Origin: Verrucomicrobiota bacterium
GTDB lineage: Bacteria; Verrucomicrobiota; Kiritimatiellia; Kiritimatiellales; Tichowtungiaceae
Length of the DNA stretch: 8,566 nt
NCBI GenBank assembly: GCA_020853375.1
Contig: JADYZA010000098.1
Coordinates: forward strand, 1-8,566
Direction: 5' to 3'
Within the stretch, counting starts at the first letter, position 1. Every line of letters begins with the position of its first letter. The notes under the pieces were generated by a model that made no database searches, had not been told where the DNA came from, and worked only from the letters and a program-made list of their open reading frames with translations. Below are positions 1 through 6,344 of the stretch, piece by piece. Position numbers and translations under genes: made by a program.

Positions 1-618
1 ATTCTTGGACGGTTCCGGACGGGCAAGATTGATATTCTGATCGGCACGCAGATGATCGCCAAAGGATTGGATTTTCCGAACGTCACGCTGGTCGGCGTGG
101 TGAATCCAGACCACGCGCTCCACATGGCCGACTTCCGCGCCGGAGAGCGGGTGTTCCAACTGCTGACGCAGGTGGCGGGCCGTGCCGGACGCGGCGAAGC
201 GGCGGGCGAAGTGATTGTGCAAACCTACACGCCGCACCATCCGGCCATTCAGGCCGCGCGGCGTATGGATTTTGAAGGATTCTGCGATCAGGAAATGGCG
301 TTCCGCAAAGAGCTGGGCTATCCGCCGTATACGCATTTAACCTGCATCACTCTGCGCGGGAAAAATGAAACTGAGGTGGAAGCGGCGGCGGAGAAGTTTT
401 TCCAATGTCTGGAAAAATGTGTGGACGGTAAAGCGGTTTTGTCGCCCGCCATACCGGCGCCGATTGCCCGGATGCGCGGCGAATACCGCTGGCAGATTCT
501 GTTGCGGGCGGCGCGGGCCAAGACGATGAACGATGCGATTCGCGCCGCATCGAAAGAAATGAAATGGCCGAAAACGGTCAAGGTGACGGTGGATGTGGAT
601 GCGACGTCGTTATTGTGA
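1..618 (+). CDS. priA: Primosomal protein N' (PriA), replication-restart helicase, C-terminal part
   Basis: The gene enters from the left edge in frame 1 and only its last 205 codons are visible. PriA is a 3'-5' superfamily 2 DNA helicase that recognises stalled or collapsed forks and reloads the replisome. Seen here are helicase motif V (ILIGTQMIAKGLDFP, residues 12-26 of the visible part, followed by VTLVGVVNPD) and motif VI (QVAGRAGRG, near residue 56). Then come the family-typical ELGYPPYTHL segment and the C-terminal domain with PAPIARMRGEYRWQ and the closing VTVDVDATSLL, which matches the usual DVDPxSLL ending with Ala in place of Pro. The Walker A/B motifs and the zinc-binding cysteines must lie outside the window. 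The ATG at 52 is internal to motif V and is not the real start. The stop is TGA at 616-618. Identity is close to certain. Confidence 0.96.
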   Translation: MLGRFRTGKIDILIGTQMIAKGLDFPNVTLVGVVNPDHALHMADFRAGERVFQLLTQVAGRAGRGEAAGEVIVQTYTPHHPAIQAARRMDFEGFCDQEMAFRKELGYPPYTHLTCITLRGKNETEVEAAAEKFFQCLEKCVDGKAVLSPAIPAPIARMRGEYRWQILLRAARAKTMNDAIRAASKEMKWPKTVKVTVDVDATSLL

Positions 619-626
619 AAAAGATT

Positions 627-732
627 TGGAGTGCGCAGGCTTGCCTGCGCTTTAGTTACCGAAGCTTGCTTCGGTGAAAAAAGGCGAAGCAAGCTTCGCC
701 ATGCGAAAGCGGCGGCAAGCCGCCGCAGTCCA
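627..732 (+). repeat. Four-palindrome intergenic element, copy 1 (MITE/REP-like)
   Basis: The 138-bp gap between priA and the OsmC gene is almost filled by four 18-bp inverted repeats. Each has two 8-bp arms around a 2-base centre: A at 633-650 (GCGCAGGC-TT-GCCTGCGC), B at 658-675 (ACCGAAGC-TT-GCTTCGGT), C at 683-700 (GGCGAAGC-AA-GCTTCGCC) and D at 709-726 (GCGGCGGC-AA-GCCGCCGC). Their starts are 25, 25 and 26 bp apart. The ends form an imperfect terminal inverted repeat (TGGAGTGCG at 627-635 against TGGACTGCG read from 732 back to 724, 8 of 9). A second copy lies at 7152-7252 in opposite orientation. No target-site duplication is evident. It could act as an mRNA stabiliser, a terminator or attenuator between the two genes, or a mobile palindrome; the sequence alone does not decide. 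Confidence 0.9.
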
Positions 733-756
733 TAATGGAGTTAAAAGGAGAAAGCT

Positions 757-1191
757 ATGGCGATTAAAACGGTAAAAGTGGAATCGGTGCTGGATGCGAA
801 GTTTAAGCTGGAGAGCTCGGTTCATGGGCACAAGGTGATTGTGGATCAGCCGGCGAACGCGGGCGGAACGGATGCCGGGCCGACGCCGCTCGACTATCTG
901 CTGGTTTCGCTTGCCGGATGCATCGGCACCATCGGACGGATTGTCGCCATGCAGAAGCGGATTACCCTGCGCGGCATGAAAATCACCGTCGAAGGCGACA
1001 TCAACACGGACGGCCTGCTCGGTAAACCGACGGACGATCCAATCGGCTTTAAGGAATTCCGCATTCTGGTCGACATCGACGCCGACCTGACGGCGGCAGA
1101 AAAAGAAGCCTTCATTCACGAAGTCGATGCCCGTTGCCCGGTTTCCTTCAACCTGCTCAACAGCACACCGGTCAAAATTTCTGCTGTTTAA
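757..1191 (+). CDS. OsmC/Ohr-family protein
   Basis: A 144-residue protein of the OsmC-like fold. Family members (OsmC, Ohr, YhfA) are cytosolic dimers; the peroxidase members reduce organic hydroperoxides with a pair of cysteines. The two expected cysteines are visible: Cys55 in SLAGCIGTIGR, at the start of the long central helix, and Cys127 in VDARCPVSFNLL. The segment TDAGPTPLDYLLVSLAGC (about 38-55) is the standard entry to that helix. The general architecture is closer to the OsmC/YhfA branch than to Ohr, so the substrate is uncertain. The start is fixed by a good ribosome-binding site, AAGGAG at 745-750, six bases before the ATG. The palindromic element at 627-732 sits directly upstream. 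The TAA stop overlaps the stop of the convergent exonuclease gene by 4 bp. Confidence 0.9.
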   Translation: MAIKTVKVESVLDAKFKLESSVHGHKVIVDQPANAGGTDAGPTPLDYLLVSLAGCIGTIGRIVAMQKRITLRGMKITVEGDINTDGLLGKPTDDPIGFKEFRILVDIDADLTAAEKEAFIHEVDARCPVSFNLLNSTPVKISAV

Positions 1192-1772
1192 TTTTTAATC
1201 AGTCCCAGTCCGTCCATGTGCAGGTAGATTTCGCGGCCGAGCCAGGCGTCGGTGGCGGCGTAGCGGAGCTGGGATTCGGTCAGTTCATTTTTCGCCCAGT
1301 TGGAGGTCTGCTCCCGTTTTGAAACGCGGAAGCCCAGCAGCAGGGCGGCCAGTCCGCGCAGTCCGAGGTTTTTGATGTGCGCTTTTTTGGCGTGTTCCGC
1401 CAGTTCCACAAATCCGGCCGGTTCAAAGGCGGTGAGTTTCCGAAGTTCGGAAACGTCGGCGCGGATGGAGACGCCGGTTTTGATGATGTCCGGGCTGGAG
1501 AGGATTTTGCACAGTCCTTGGGTGAGGCCGGTGAGTTTGATCTGAAAGAGGAAAACTTCGGTTCCGGTTGCCAGTTGCAGAAGGGACGGCTGGTAATATT
1601 CGCCGACGCGGAAGGTCGGGCGGGTTTCGGTGTCGAAGCCGAGCAGCGTTTCCTGCTTTAGTTTTCCGGCGGCGCGTTCCGCATCTTCCGATGTTTGGAT
1701 GAGGTGGATCGGCCCTTCATACTGCTTCATCGGCAGGCGGTTGATTTCGTCTTTGGTGATGTGCAGGTTCAT
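1188..1772 (-). CDS. DEDDy 3'-5' exonuclease domain protein (RNase D-like)
   Basis: A 194-residue protein consisting essentially of one DnaQ-like 3'-5' exonuclease domain, without the HRDC domains of full RNase D. The acidic metal-binding residues of the DEDDy class are in place: Asp47 and Glu49 in GFDTET (Exo I), Asp106 in VSIRADVSEL (Exo II), and Tyr171-x3-Asp175 in YAATDAW (Exo III). Family knowledge predicts two-metal-ion removal of 3' nucleotides from RNA or DNA; the substrate cannot be read from sequence. The ATG at 1772 overlaps the toxin stop (ATGA, 1769-1772), with a weak GAGG about 8-10 bases upstream. A start at Met15 is possible, but the ITKDEINRLP...YEGP leader looks native to single-domain relatives. 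The gene ends inside the stop of the convergent OsmC gene. It may be read from the toxin-antitoxin promoter. Confidence 0.88.
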   Translation of the reverse strand: MNLHITKDEINRLPMKQYEGPIHLIQTSEDAERAAGKLKQETLLGFDTETRPTFRVGEYYQPSLLQLATGTEVFLFQIKLTGLTQGLCKILSSPDIIKTGVSIRADVSELRKLTAFEPAGFVELAEHAKKAHIKNLGLRGLAALLLGFRVSKREQTSNWAKNELTESQLRYAATDAWLGREIYLHMDGLGLIKN

Positions 1773-2047
1773 CGGTATGCCTCGTCGTGAGAGCCGATCA
1801 TGACCGGGATGATGATCTTATCCTGAATGATGAACTCGATGGTGATGCGGTATTTCATGTTGATGGAGACGGAGTGATACTCCTGAAGTGAACCTTTGAG
1901 TTTATGAAGCCGCAGAGACGGGTGGTGAGGGTTGCCCTTTAGTAAGTCGATGGTTTTTTCGTATTGGTTGAATATCTCAGGATGCTTTTTGAGGAAGCGT
2001 CTAAGCCTGTGTTCGTATTGTGCCGTATAAACGATTTCGTACGGCAT
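1769..2047 (-). CDS. Type II toxin, RelE/ParE superfamily (YafQ-like mRNA interferase)
   Basis: A 92-residue basic protein with the size and layout of RelE-superfamily toxins, which usually cut mRNA on the ribosome. It has an N-terminal strand and two helices rich in Lys/Arg (residues 4-37), then a beta-sheet core with LHKLKGSLQEYHSVSI (48-62), KYRITIEF (65-72) and the C-terminal IGSHDEAYR (84-92). Candidate catalytic residues in YafQ-type positions are His48, His58, Arg67, His87 and Tyr91. The ATG overlaps the antitoxin stop by one base (TAATG at 2049-2045), a typical sign of translational coupling. The stop overlaps the exonuclease start. Base composition is clearly more AT-rich than in flanking rpoN, consistent with horizontal arrival. 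ParE-like gyrase poisoning is the main alternative activity. Confidence 0.9.
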   Translation of the reverse strand: MPYEIVYTAQYEHRLRRFLKKHPEIFNQYEKTIDLLKGNPHHPSLRLHKLKGSLQEYHSVSINMKYRITIEFIIQDKIIIPVMIGSHDEAYR

Positions 2048-2310
2048 TATGATTCCTTAAGATACGCTTTGAGATCCGCAAGGTGTTTTTCGGTGTTCGT
2101 GTGATAGCGGCCTGCTTTGATGTCCTCTCGGACCTCAGCCGCAGCCGCAAGGATTTCACATTCGCGCAGATGCTCGTAGGTTTCGTTATCGAGGACAACG
2201 AATTCGCGTTTGCCGCGAACGGAAATGCCTGCCTCGCCGTACTCGGCGATTGCTTCGTTGACGACGGATATTCCGTTTCTCTTTAACTCATTGGCCGTGA
2301 CGTATTTCAT
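2047..2310 (-). CDS. Type II antitoxin, Phd/YefM-like
   Basis: An 87-residue protein read as the antitoxin of the adjacent RelE/YafQ-like toxin. The N-terminal part MKYVTANELKRNGISVVNEA followed by a glycine-rich turn and ISVRGKREFVVLDNETYEHL (29-48) matches the Phd/YefM DNA-binding and dimerisation domain. The C-terminal half is acidic and helical (residues 49-87) and should wrap the toxin. The family binds its own promoter as dimers, and repression tightens when toxin is bound. A Shine-Dalgarno (AGGAG, about 8 bases from the ATG) supports the start. The promoter and two matching palindromic operator sites lie immediately upstream. Gene order antitoxin-toxin with a one-base overlap is standard for this class. 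The specific subfamily name is less certain than the antitoxin role. Confidence 0.88.
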   Translation of the reverse strand: MKYVTANELKRNGISVVNEAIAEYGEAGISVRGKREFVVLDNETYEHLRECEILAAAAEVREDIKAGRYHTNTEKHLADLKAYLKES

Positions 2311-2320
2311 GAACAGCTCC

Positions 2321-2338
2321 TTTAATAGCGCTATTAAA
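2321..2338. promoter_or_regulatory. Operator 1: perfect 18-bp palindrome
   Basis: TTTAATAGCGCTATTAAA is a perfect palindrome covering the -10 box and likely start site of the toxin-antitoxin promoter. Its position 10 bp upstream of the antitoxin ATG and its repetition at 2357-2374 fit an autoregulatory site for the Phd/YefM-type antitoxin. Binding is inferred, not shown. Confidence 0.8.
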
Positions 2339-2361
2339 AGCTCTCTTTAGGACGCTGTCAA
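2333..2361 (-). promoter_or_regulatory. Sigma-70-type promoter of the toxin-antitoxin operon
   Basis: On the minus strand a perfect -35 box TTGACA (2361-2356) is followed by a 17-bp spacer and a -10 box TTTAAT (2338-2333, five of six consensus bases). Transcription would start near 2326, giving a leader of about 16 bases containing the Shine-Dalgarno. The -10 lies in operator 1 and the -35 in operator 2, so antitoxin binding should block polymerase directly. Confidence 0.8.
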
Positions 2362-2374
2362 TAGCGCTCTTAAT
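2357..2374. promoter_or_regulatory. Operator 2: imperfect copy of the palindrome
   Basis: This 18-bp site matches operator 1 at 14 of 18 positions, including the whole AATAGCGCT core, and overlaps the -35 box. The two AGCGCT centres are 36 bp apart, allowing two antitoxin dimers or a toxin-bridged complex across the promoter. Confidence 0.68.
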
Positions 2375-2425
2375 AGATCGAAAGCTCGAAAAATCAACGA
2401 TCAGCAATCGTCAATCGAGAATGTC

Positions 2426-3829
2426 TCAGGCCTGTCGGCGTAGACGGGCGGGAAGGATTTTTAGCTGTTCACGGTATTTGGCGACGGTGCGGCGGGCGAT
2501 ATCCAGCCCTTGTTTGCTTAATTCTTCACCAATACGTTGGTCGGAAAGGGGCCGCCGTTTGCTTTCGGTGCGGACGATATCGGCCAGCGCGCTTTTGATG
2601 GCGGCGTTGGAAATGATTCGTCCGTCGGCCTGAGCGACACCGGTGGTGAAGAAGTATTTGAACTCAAAGGTTCCCTGCGGAGTGGCCATGTATTTTCCGT
2701 TGCAGGCGCGGCTGACGGTTGTTTCGTGGACTTCCAGAATGTCCGCGACTGTTCTCATGGTGAGCGGTTTCAGGCCGGAAATGCCTTCTTCGAAAAAATC
2801 CTCCTGCACACGGGCGATTTCGCAGGCGATGCGGTAGATGGTGTCCTGCCGCTGTTCGATGCTCCGGATGAAAAATTTGCTCTTGGCGATTTTTTCGCGG
2901 ATGTATTTACGGGTTTCGGCGGCGGTGTTTTTGTCTTTGAGCAGTTCGATATATTTTAGACTGATGAACAGGCGCGGGTAGGGGCTTTTGTTCTGAATGA
3001 CCGTCCAGATGCCGTTGCGTTTTTCCACGGTGATTTCCGGGATGACATATTCCGTTTTGTCGGTGGTGTAATTGCGTCCAGGCTTTGGATCAAGGTCGGC
3101 GATCGCGGCGGAGAGCTCTTTGACTTTTTCCGGCTGAAGGTGCATGGCGCGGGCGATCTGCTCGTACTGGTGGGCGCCGAGCTTGTCGAGATGGTCGCGC
3201 ACGAGGATCGCTTCCAGCGAATCACCTTTCCCTTGATGGCGGAGCTGGAGAAGCAGGCATTCTTTCAGATCGCGCGCGCAGACCCCGACGGGATCAAACC
3301 CCTGAATCACCGTGATGAGCCGGTCGAAGAGCTCTTCGGGAAATTCCGGAGTGGAGCCGATGATTCCGTCGAGGTCGAGCTGGAGGTAGCCGTCGTCGTC
3401 AATACTGCCGATCAGCACTTCGGCGATACCGCGGTCGCGGGCGTCGAGCCCGGCGAGGGCGAGCTGTTCGAGCAGATGCTTCTGAAGCGAAGCGGCTCCT
3501 TCAATGGAATCCATCATAAACTGGTAGCGTTCGTCATCGGCTTGCGGGCGGACTTCGCGGTTGCTGCGGAAGTCGGCATCCCATTCGGCCAGTTCGGTCA
3601 GTTCGCCGATTTCGCGTAATTCTTCGCGGGCGGCCTCGTCAAAGTCGGTGGACTGCTCGGTTTCGGGGGCGTCGCGTTCAAGGGTTGGATTTTGATCCAT
3701 TTCCTCGCGGACCATGGTCTGGAGGTCGAGGATCGGGGCTTGGAGAATTTTCAGGGACTGGAGCATCTGCGGAGTGAGCGACTGCTCCATCCGCTGCACC
3801 TGGACATGTCCTAGATACTGTTCTGCCAT
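2426..3829 (-). CDS. rpoN: RNA polymerase sigma-54 factor
   Basis: RpoN directs RNA polymerase to -24/-12 promoters that need an AAA+ enhancer-binding activator. The 467-residue length is normal for the family. Region I is the Gln/Leu-rich N terminus (about 1-50, with QSLTPQMLQSLKILQ at 16-30). Region II is the acidic linker (about 51-100). The core-binding domain follows (about 105-250, with the GSIDDDGYLQLDL and GFDPVGVCARDL signatures). The DNA-binding part has a helix-turn-helix (about 357-380, TVADILEVHETTVSRACNGKY) and the diagnostic RpoN box ARRTVAKYRE at 445-454, near the C terminus. The usual neighbour hpf is absent; a toxin-antitoxin operon lies downstream. The start is fixed by homology at the N terminus; an AGGAAG sits about 13 bases upstream, rather far for a ribosome-binding site. 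No convincing terminator was seen after the stop. Confidence 0.96.
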   Translation of the reverse strand: MAEQYLGHVQVQRMEQSLTPQMLQSLKILQAPILDLQTMVREEMDQNPTLERDAPETEQSTDFDEAAREELREIGELTELAEWDADFRSNREVRPQADDERYQFMMDSIEGAASLQKHLLEQLALAGLDARDRGIAEVLIGSIDDDGYLQLDLDGIIGSTPEFPEELFDRLITVIQGFDPVGVCARDLKECLLLQLRHQGKGDSLEAILVRDHLDKLGAHQYEQIARAMHLQPEKVKELSAAIADLDPKPGRNYTTDKTEYVIPEITVEKRNGIWTVIQNKSPYPRLFISLKYIELLKDKNTAAETRKYIREKIAKSKFFIRSIEQRQDTIYRIACEIARVQEDFFEEGISGLKPLTMRTVADILEVHETTVSRACNGKYMATPQGTFEFKYFFTTGVAQADGRIISNAAIKSALADIVRTESKRRPLSDQRIGEELSKQGLDIARRTVAKYREQLKILPARLRRQA

Positions 3830-3919
3830 TTGGGTTTACAAACTTCCTGCTGTGTCTGACAATCTCGCGGTGATTAGTAGCACAGAACGGCTCCGGCGTA
3901 ACATCCAATTTGAAATTCT
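3830..3919. promoter_or_regulatory. Divergent intergenic region between rpoN and the metallo-hydrolase gene
   Basis: These 90 bp separate two divergent genes and so must hold promoters for both rpoN (-) and the walJ-like/lpxK operon (+). No consensus -35/-10 pair stands out on either strand, and the + strand gene has no clear Shine-Dalgarno. The role is inferred from gene layout only. Confidence 0.45.
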
Positions 3920-4708
3920 ATGACCTTGAAACTTTGCTTACTGGGTAGCGGCAGTTCGGGAAACTGCACGTTTATCGGCACTGGAACGACCCGTATTCTG
4001 ATCGATGCGGGGCTGTCGGCCCGCAAAACGGCGGAACGGCTGACGGAAATCGGCGAACGGGCGGAGGAGATCAACGCCATCTGCGTGAGCCATGAACACG
4101 GCGACCACATCGCGGGCATCCGGGTGCTTCAGAAAAATCACGGAATCCCGGTTTATGCCAACGGCGGAACGCTGGATGCCATTTTACGCGACAGCAAACA
4201 GGCCGGACTGGAATGCCGCCGTTTCACCACCGGCGCGCCGTTCGCGATCGGCGACCTGATGATCGAGCCGTTTTCGGTTCCGCACGACGCCTATGAGCCG
4301 GTTGGGTTTGTGGTTCGTGCGGGCGCTTTATCGGTTGGCGTGGTGACGGATATCGGCGTGGTGACCGGTCTGGTGCGCGAAAAACTCCGCAAATGTCAGG
4401 CCGTCGTCATCGAAGCGAACCACGACGAAACGCTCCTGCATGAAGCGGCCCGCCCGTGGAGCCTGAAACAGCGCATCCGTGGCAATCAGGGCCATCTTTC
4501 CAACCGGGCGGCGGCCGCGCTGATTGCCGAAATCGCGGGCGACGGGTTACAGCATCTTTTTCTTGCACACCTGAGCGCAGATTGTAACAGTCCGCACCAC
4601 GCTCGGACGGCTTTCGAAACTCTGTTGTCCGGAGCAGGTCACACGCACGTCACCGTGCGGCTGGCCGGCGCCGACGGTGTGAGCGAGCAAGTGATTTTAG
4701 AAGGATAG
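3920..4708 (+). CDS. walJ: MBL-fold metallo-hydrolase, WalJ/YycJ-like
   Basis: A 262-residue metallo-beta-lactamase-fold protein, matching WalJ/YycJ in length and motifs. The opening LCLLGSGSSGNCTFI (5-19) and ILIDAGLS are typical. The zinc ligands are visible: His58-x-His60-x-Asp62-His63 in VSHEHGDH, His122 in SVPHDA, Asp144 in VVTDIG, and His217 in LFLAHLS. EANHDETLL and GHLSNRAAAALI (191-202) are further family marks. YycJ homologues are reported as DNA exonucleases in some bacteria and as WalRK-linked proteins in Firmicutes; there is no walRK here, so the name reflects the family only. The start is weakly supported by a ribosome-binding site but sits exactly at the family N terminus. lpxK begins 7 bp after the stop, and lpxK's AAGGA lies in this gene's last codons, so the two are probably co-transcribed. 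Confidence 0.88.
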   Translation: MTLKLCLLGSGSSGNCTFIGTGTTRILIDAGLSARKTAERLTEIGERAEEINAICVSHEHGDHIAGIRVLQKNHGIPVYANGGTLDAILRDSKQAGLECRRFTTGAPFAIGDLMIEPFSVPHDAYEPVGFVVRAGALSVGVVTDIGVVTGLVREKLRKCQAVVIEANHDETLLHEAARPWSLKQRIRGNQGHLSNRAAAALIAEIAGDGLQHLFLAHLSADCNSPHHARTAFETLLSGAGHTHVTVRLAGADGVSEQVILEG

Positions 4709-4715
4709 ATTTTTT

Positions 4716-5864
4716 ATGCCCAACAGCTCAAACGAAAGACTGGAGCAGAGACTGCTCAAGGTCATCTCCAAGGAGACCAATGGGAAGCGCGCCGCCTGCC
4801 TGCGCGGATTTCTCAAAACGCTTTCGTGGCTTTTCATCGCGCTGGTTCAGTTGCGGCTTCTGCTTTTCAAACACCGGATCATCCGCGCCAACACGCTCGG
4901 CTGCCAGGTGATCAGCGTCGGCAACGTAACCGTCGGCGGAACCGGCAAAACTCCGATTGTGGAAACCTTCGCCCGCTCGCTTCAGCAAAAAGGCCGCAAA
5001 GTCGCCATTCTCAGCCGAGGCTACAAAAGCCGTAAAACGCCGCTGTGGGAAAAACTTCTGCGAAAAGAAACACAGCTTCCGCGCGTTGTCTCCGACGGCG
5101 AGCGTCTGCTGCTCAACTCCGACCTCGCTGGCGATGAACCGTACATGCTGGCGTCCAACCTGCCGGACGTGGTGGTTCTGGTGGACAAAGACCGCGTGAA
5201 ATCCGGAAAATACGCCATTAAAAATTTCGGTTGCGACACGCTGGTTCTCGACGACGGCTTCCAGTATCTCAAACTCCAGCATCGGCTCGACATTGTGCTC
5301 GTTGACTACACCAATCCGTTCGGCTACCGCCGCGTTCTGCCGCGCGGACTCTTGCGTGAGCCGATGCGCAACCTCAAACGCGCCGGGTTCATCTTCATCA
5401 CCAAATGCCCGCCGGAAGGGGCGCCGGAGCTCAAAGCCAAACTGCGCGAGCTCAACCAGCACGCCGAAATTTCCGAATGCCGCCACGCCTCCAAATATCT
5501 GAAAAATCTCTACACCCGCGAACGGATCGACCTCGACTTCCTGCAGGGTAAAAAAGTCGCGGCGGTTTCCGGAATCGCCGTGCCGGAAAGTTTTGAGAAT
5601 GGACTGCGCAGACTTGGCGCGGAAATTGTCCACAGCGACCAGTACGCCGACCATCACCGCTACACCCAGCAGGAAATCATTGAAACCATCAACCGTGCGG
5701 CCGAAGCGGGCGCCGAAGTGATCGTGACGACGGAAAAAGACGCGGTACGCTTTCCGCTCATCGACCGGTGCGACCTGCCGATCATTTTCCTGCGGGTGGA
5801 AATCGAAATGCTTTCCGGCGCGGCCGCCTTTCACGAATGGATCGACCGCATCTGCTTCAAGTAG
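4716..5864 (+). CDS. lpxK: Tetraacyldisaccharide 4'-kinase (lipid A biosynthesis)
   Basis: LpxK transfers phosphate from ATP to the 4' position of the tetraacyldisaccharide precursor of lipid A at the inner face of the cytoplasmic membrane. Seen in the 382-residue product are an N-terminal hydrophobic helix (about 33-51) for membrane association, the Walker A loop GGTGKTP (74-80) in [25 protein letters not shown] (97-105), the GDEP motif (139-142), and the Walker B-like LVLDDGFQY (176-184) followed by [11 protein letters not shown]. The extended N terminus (about 60 residues before the P-loop domain) makes it somewhat longer than the roughly 330-residue enterobacterial enzyme. A ribosome-binding site AAGGA (4701-4705) supports the start. 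Presence of lpxK implies an LPS-type outer membrane. The other Raetz-pathway genes are not in the window. Confidence 0.95.
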   Translation: MPNSSNERLEQRLLKVISKETNGKRAACLRGFLKTLSWLFIALVQLRLLLFKHRIIRANTLGCQVISVGNVTVGGTGKTPIVETFARSLQQKGRKVAILSRGYKSRKTPLWEKLLRKETQLPRVVSDGERLLLNSDLAGDEPYMLASNLPDVVVLVDKDRVKSGKYAIKNFGCDTLVLDDGFQYLKLQHRLDIVLVDYTNPFGYRRVLPRGLLREPMRNLKRAGFIFITKCPPEGAPELKAKLRELNQHAEISECRHASKYLKNLYTRERIDLDFLQGKKVAAVSGIAVPESFENGLRRLGAEIVHSDQYADHHRYTQQEIIETINRAAEAGAEVIVTTEKDAVRFPLIDRCDLPIIFLRVEIEMLSGAAAFHEWIDRICFK

Positions 5865-5881
5865 TTTCCAATCCTTGGAAA
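5865..5881. repeat. Short palindrome after lpxK
   Basis: TTTCCAA-TCC-TTGGAAA, two perfect 7-bp arms with a 3-base loop, starts directly after the lpxK stop. The stem is AT-rich and no T-run follows, so it is a poor intrinsic terminator. It may be a member of a dispersed palindrome family. Confidence 0.6.
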
Positions 5882-5919
5882 TCGTAAAACGCTTAACGGT
5901 CAAAACTACGCATCATTTC

Positions 5920-5975
5920 GGCTCACAGAGCCGACTCTACATGGATGTCGAATTGTAGTGTTGGCTCTATGAGCC
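5920..5975. repeat. Long nested inverted repeat between lpxK and folB
   Basis: Two 21-base arms (5920-5940 and 5955-5975) are complementary at 18 of 21 positions (plus one G-T pair) around a 14-base loop. Each arm contains its own small hairpin: GGCTC-ACA-GAGCC at 5920-5932 and TTGGCTC-TAT-GAGCCAA at 5961-5977. The right arm covers the folB stop codon and last codons. Lying between convergent genes, it could be a bidirectional terminator for lpxK and folB, though there is no flanking T-run; a dispersed repeat is the alternative. Confidence 0.7.
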
Positions 5976-6326
5976 AATCCGGGAGCGGGTGACTTCGACG
6001 GCGACGCTACGGCAGAAGCGCAATGCGCCGGGTTTATCAATCGTGACCGTGGCGCTCTGAACGCGCTTATCTTTCAAACAGATCGCCGCGATGCCTTCGG
6101 CTAAAGATTCAATCAGGTTGAAGCTACTGTTTTCGACAAAATCCAGAACCGCCAGCTTGATGGCTTTGTAATCCACCGTGTCGGTGAGTGAATCGCTCTT
6201 TCCGGCGGCGCGCAGGTCGGTTTCCAGCACGACGTTGATAATCACGTCCTGCTTGTTTTTTCGCTCTTCGGGATACAAGCCGATGATGCAGCGGAGGGAA
6301 AGGTCACGAATATGAATACGATCCAT
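5967..6326 (-). CDS. folB: Dihydroneopterin aldolase family protein (FolB)
   Basis: A 119-residue tunnel-fold protein. FolB cleaves 7,8-dihydroneopterin to 6-hydroxymethyl-7,8-dihydropterin and glycolaldehyde in folate synthesis and works as a cytosolic octamer. The sequence shows MDRIHIRDLSLRCIIGLYPEER (1-22), the pterin-site Tyr53 in TVDYKAI, Glu73 in NLIESLAEGIA and Lys98 in VTIDKPGAL, the expected catalytic/anchor positions. FolX (dihydroneopterin triphosphate epimerase) is the close alternative and cannot be excluded. AAGGA sits about 5 bases before the ATG. The upstream gene on the same strand is a PTR1/FolM-like SDR, which supports a shared pterin pathway. The stop codon lies in a long inverted repeat. 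Confidence 0.9.
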   Translation of the reverse strand: MDRIHIRDLSLRCIIGLYPEERKNKQDVIINVVLETDLRAAGKSDSLTDTVDYKAIKLAVLDFVENSSFNLIESLAEGIAAICLKDKRVQSATVTIDKPGALRFCRSVAVEVTRSRIGS

Positions 6327-6344
6327 AGGATTCCTTGATTGAAT

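Noticed and set aside
633..675. Palindromes A/B as a standard intrinsic terminator of priA
   Set aside because: The hairpins are GC-rich but lack a following T-run (only TTTAGTT after A), and the same unit occurs upstream of another gene, so a dedicated priA terminator is not supported.
318..692. Open frames (also 7191-7439) encoding a KAQASLRTP-type peptide
   Set aside because: The peptide is just the translation of the palindromic element; these frames run across an intergenic repeat and then antisense to real genes.
627..732. CRISPR array interpretation of the regularly spaced palindromes
   Set aside because: The four units differ in sequence, are palindromes only 18 bp long with 7-8 bp linkers, and no cas genes are present.
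652..1119. A 155-codon open frame antisense to the OsmC gene
   Set aside because: It is opposite a gene with both OsmC cysteines and a strong ribosome-binding site, and begins in that gene and ends in the palindromic element.
1188..1191. Tail-to-tail 4-bp overlap of the OsmC and exonuclease stop codons
   Set aside because: Real, but such overlaps of convergent genes are common; no sign of more than compact packing.
3140..3619. A 159-codon open frame antisense to rpoN
   Set aside because: Shadow of rpoN; other frames in 2421-3225 are likewise explained by rpoN codon structure.
4728..5903. A 391-codon open frame antisense to lpxK
   Set aside because: It lies entirely opposite a gene with clear LpxK motifs, shows no recognisable domain, has phenylalanine/valine-rich composition typical of an antisense shadow in GC-rich coding DNA, and has no good ribosome-binding site.
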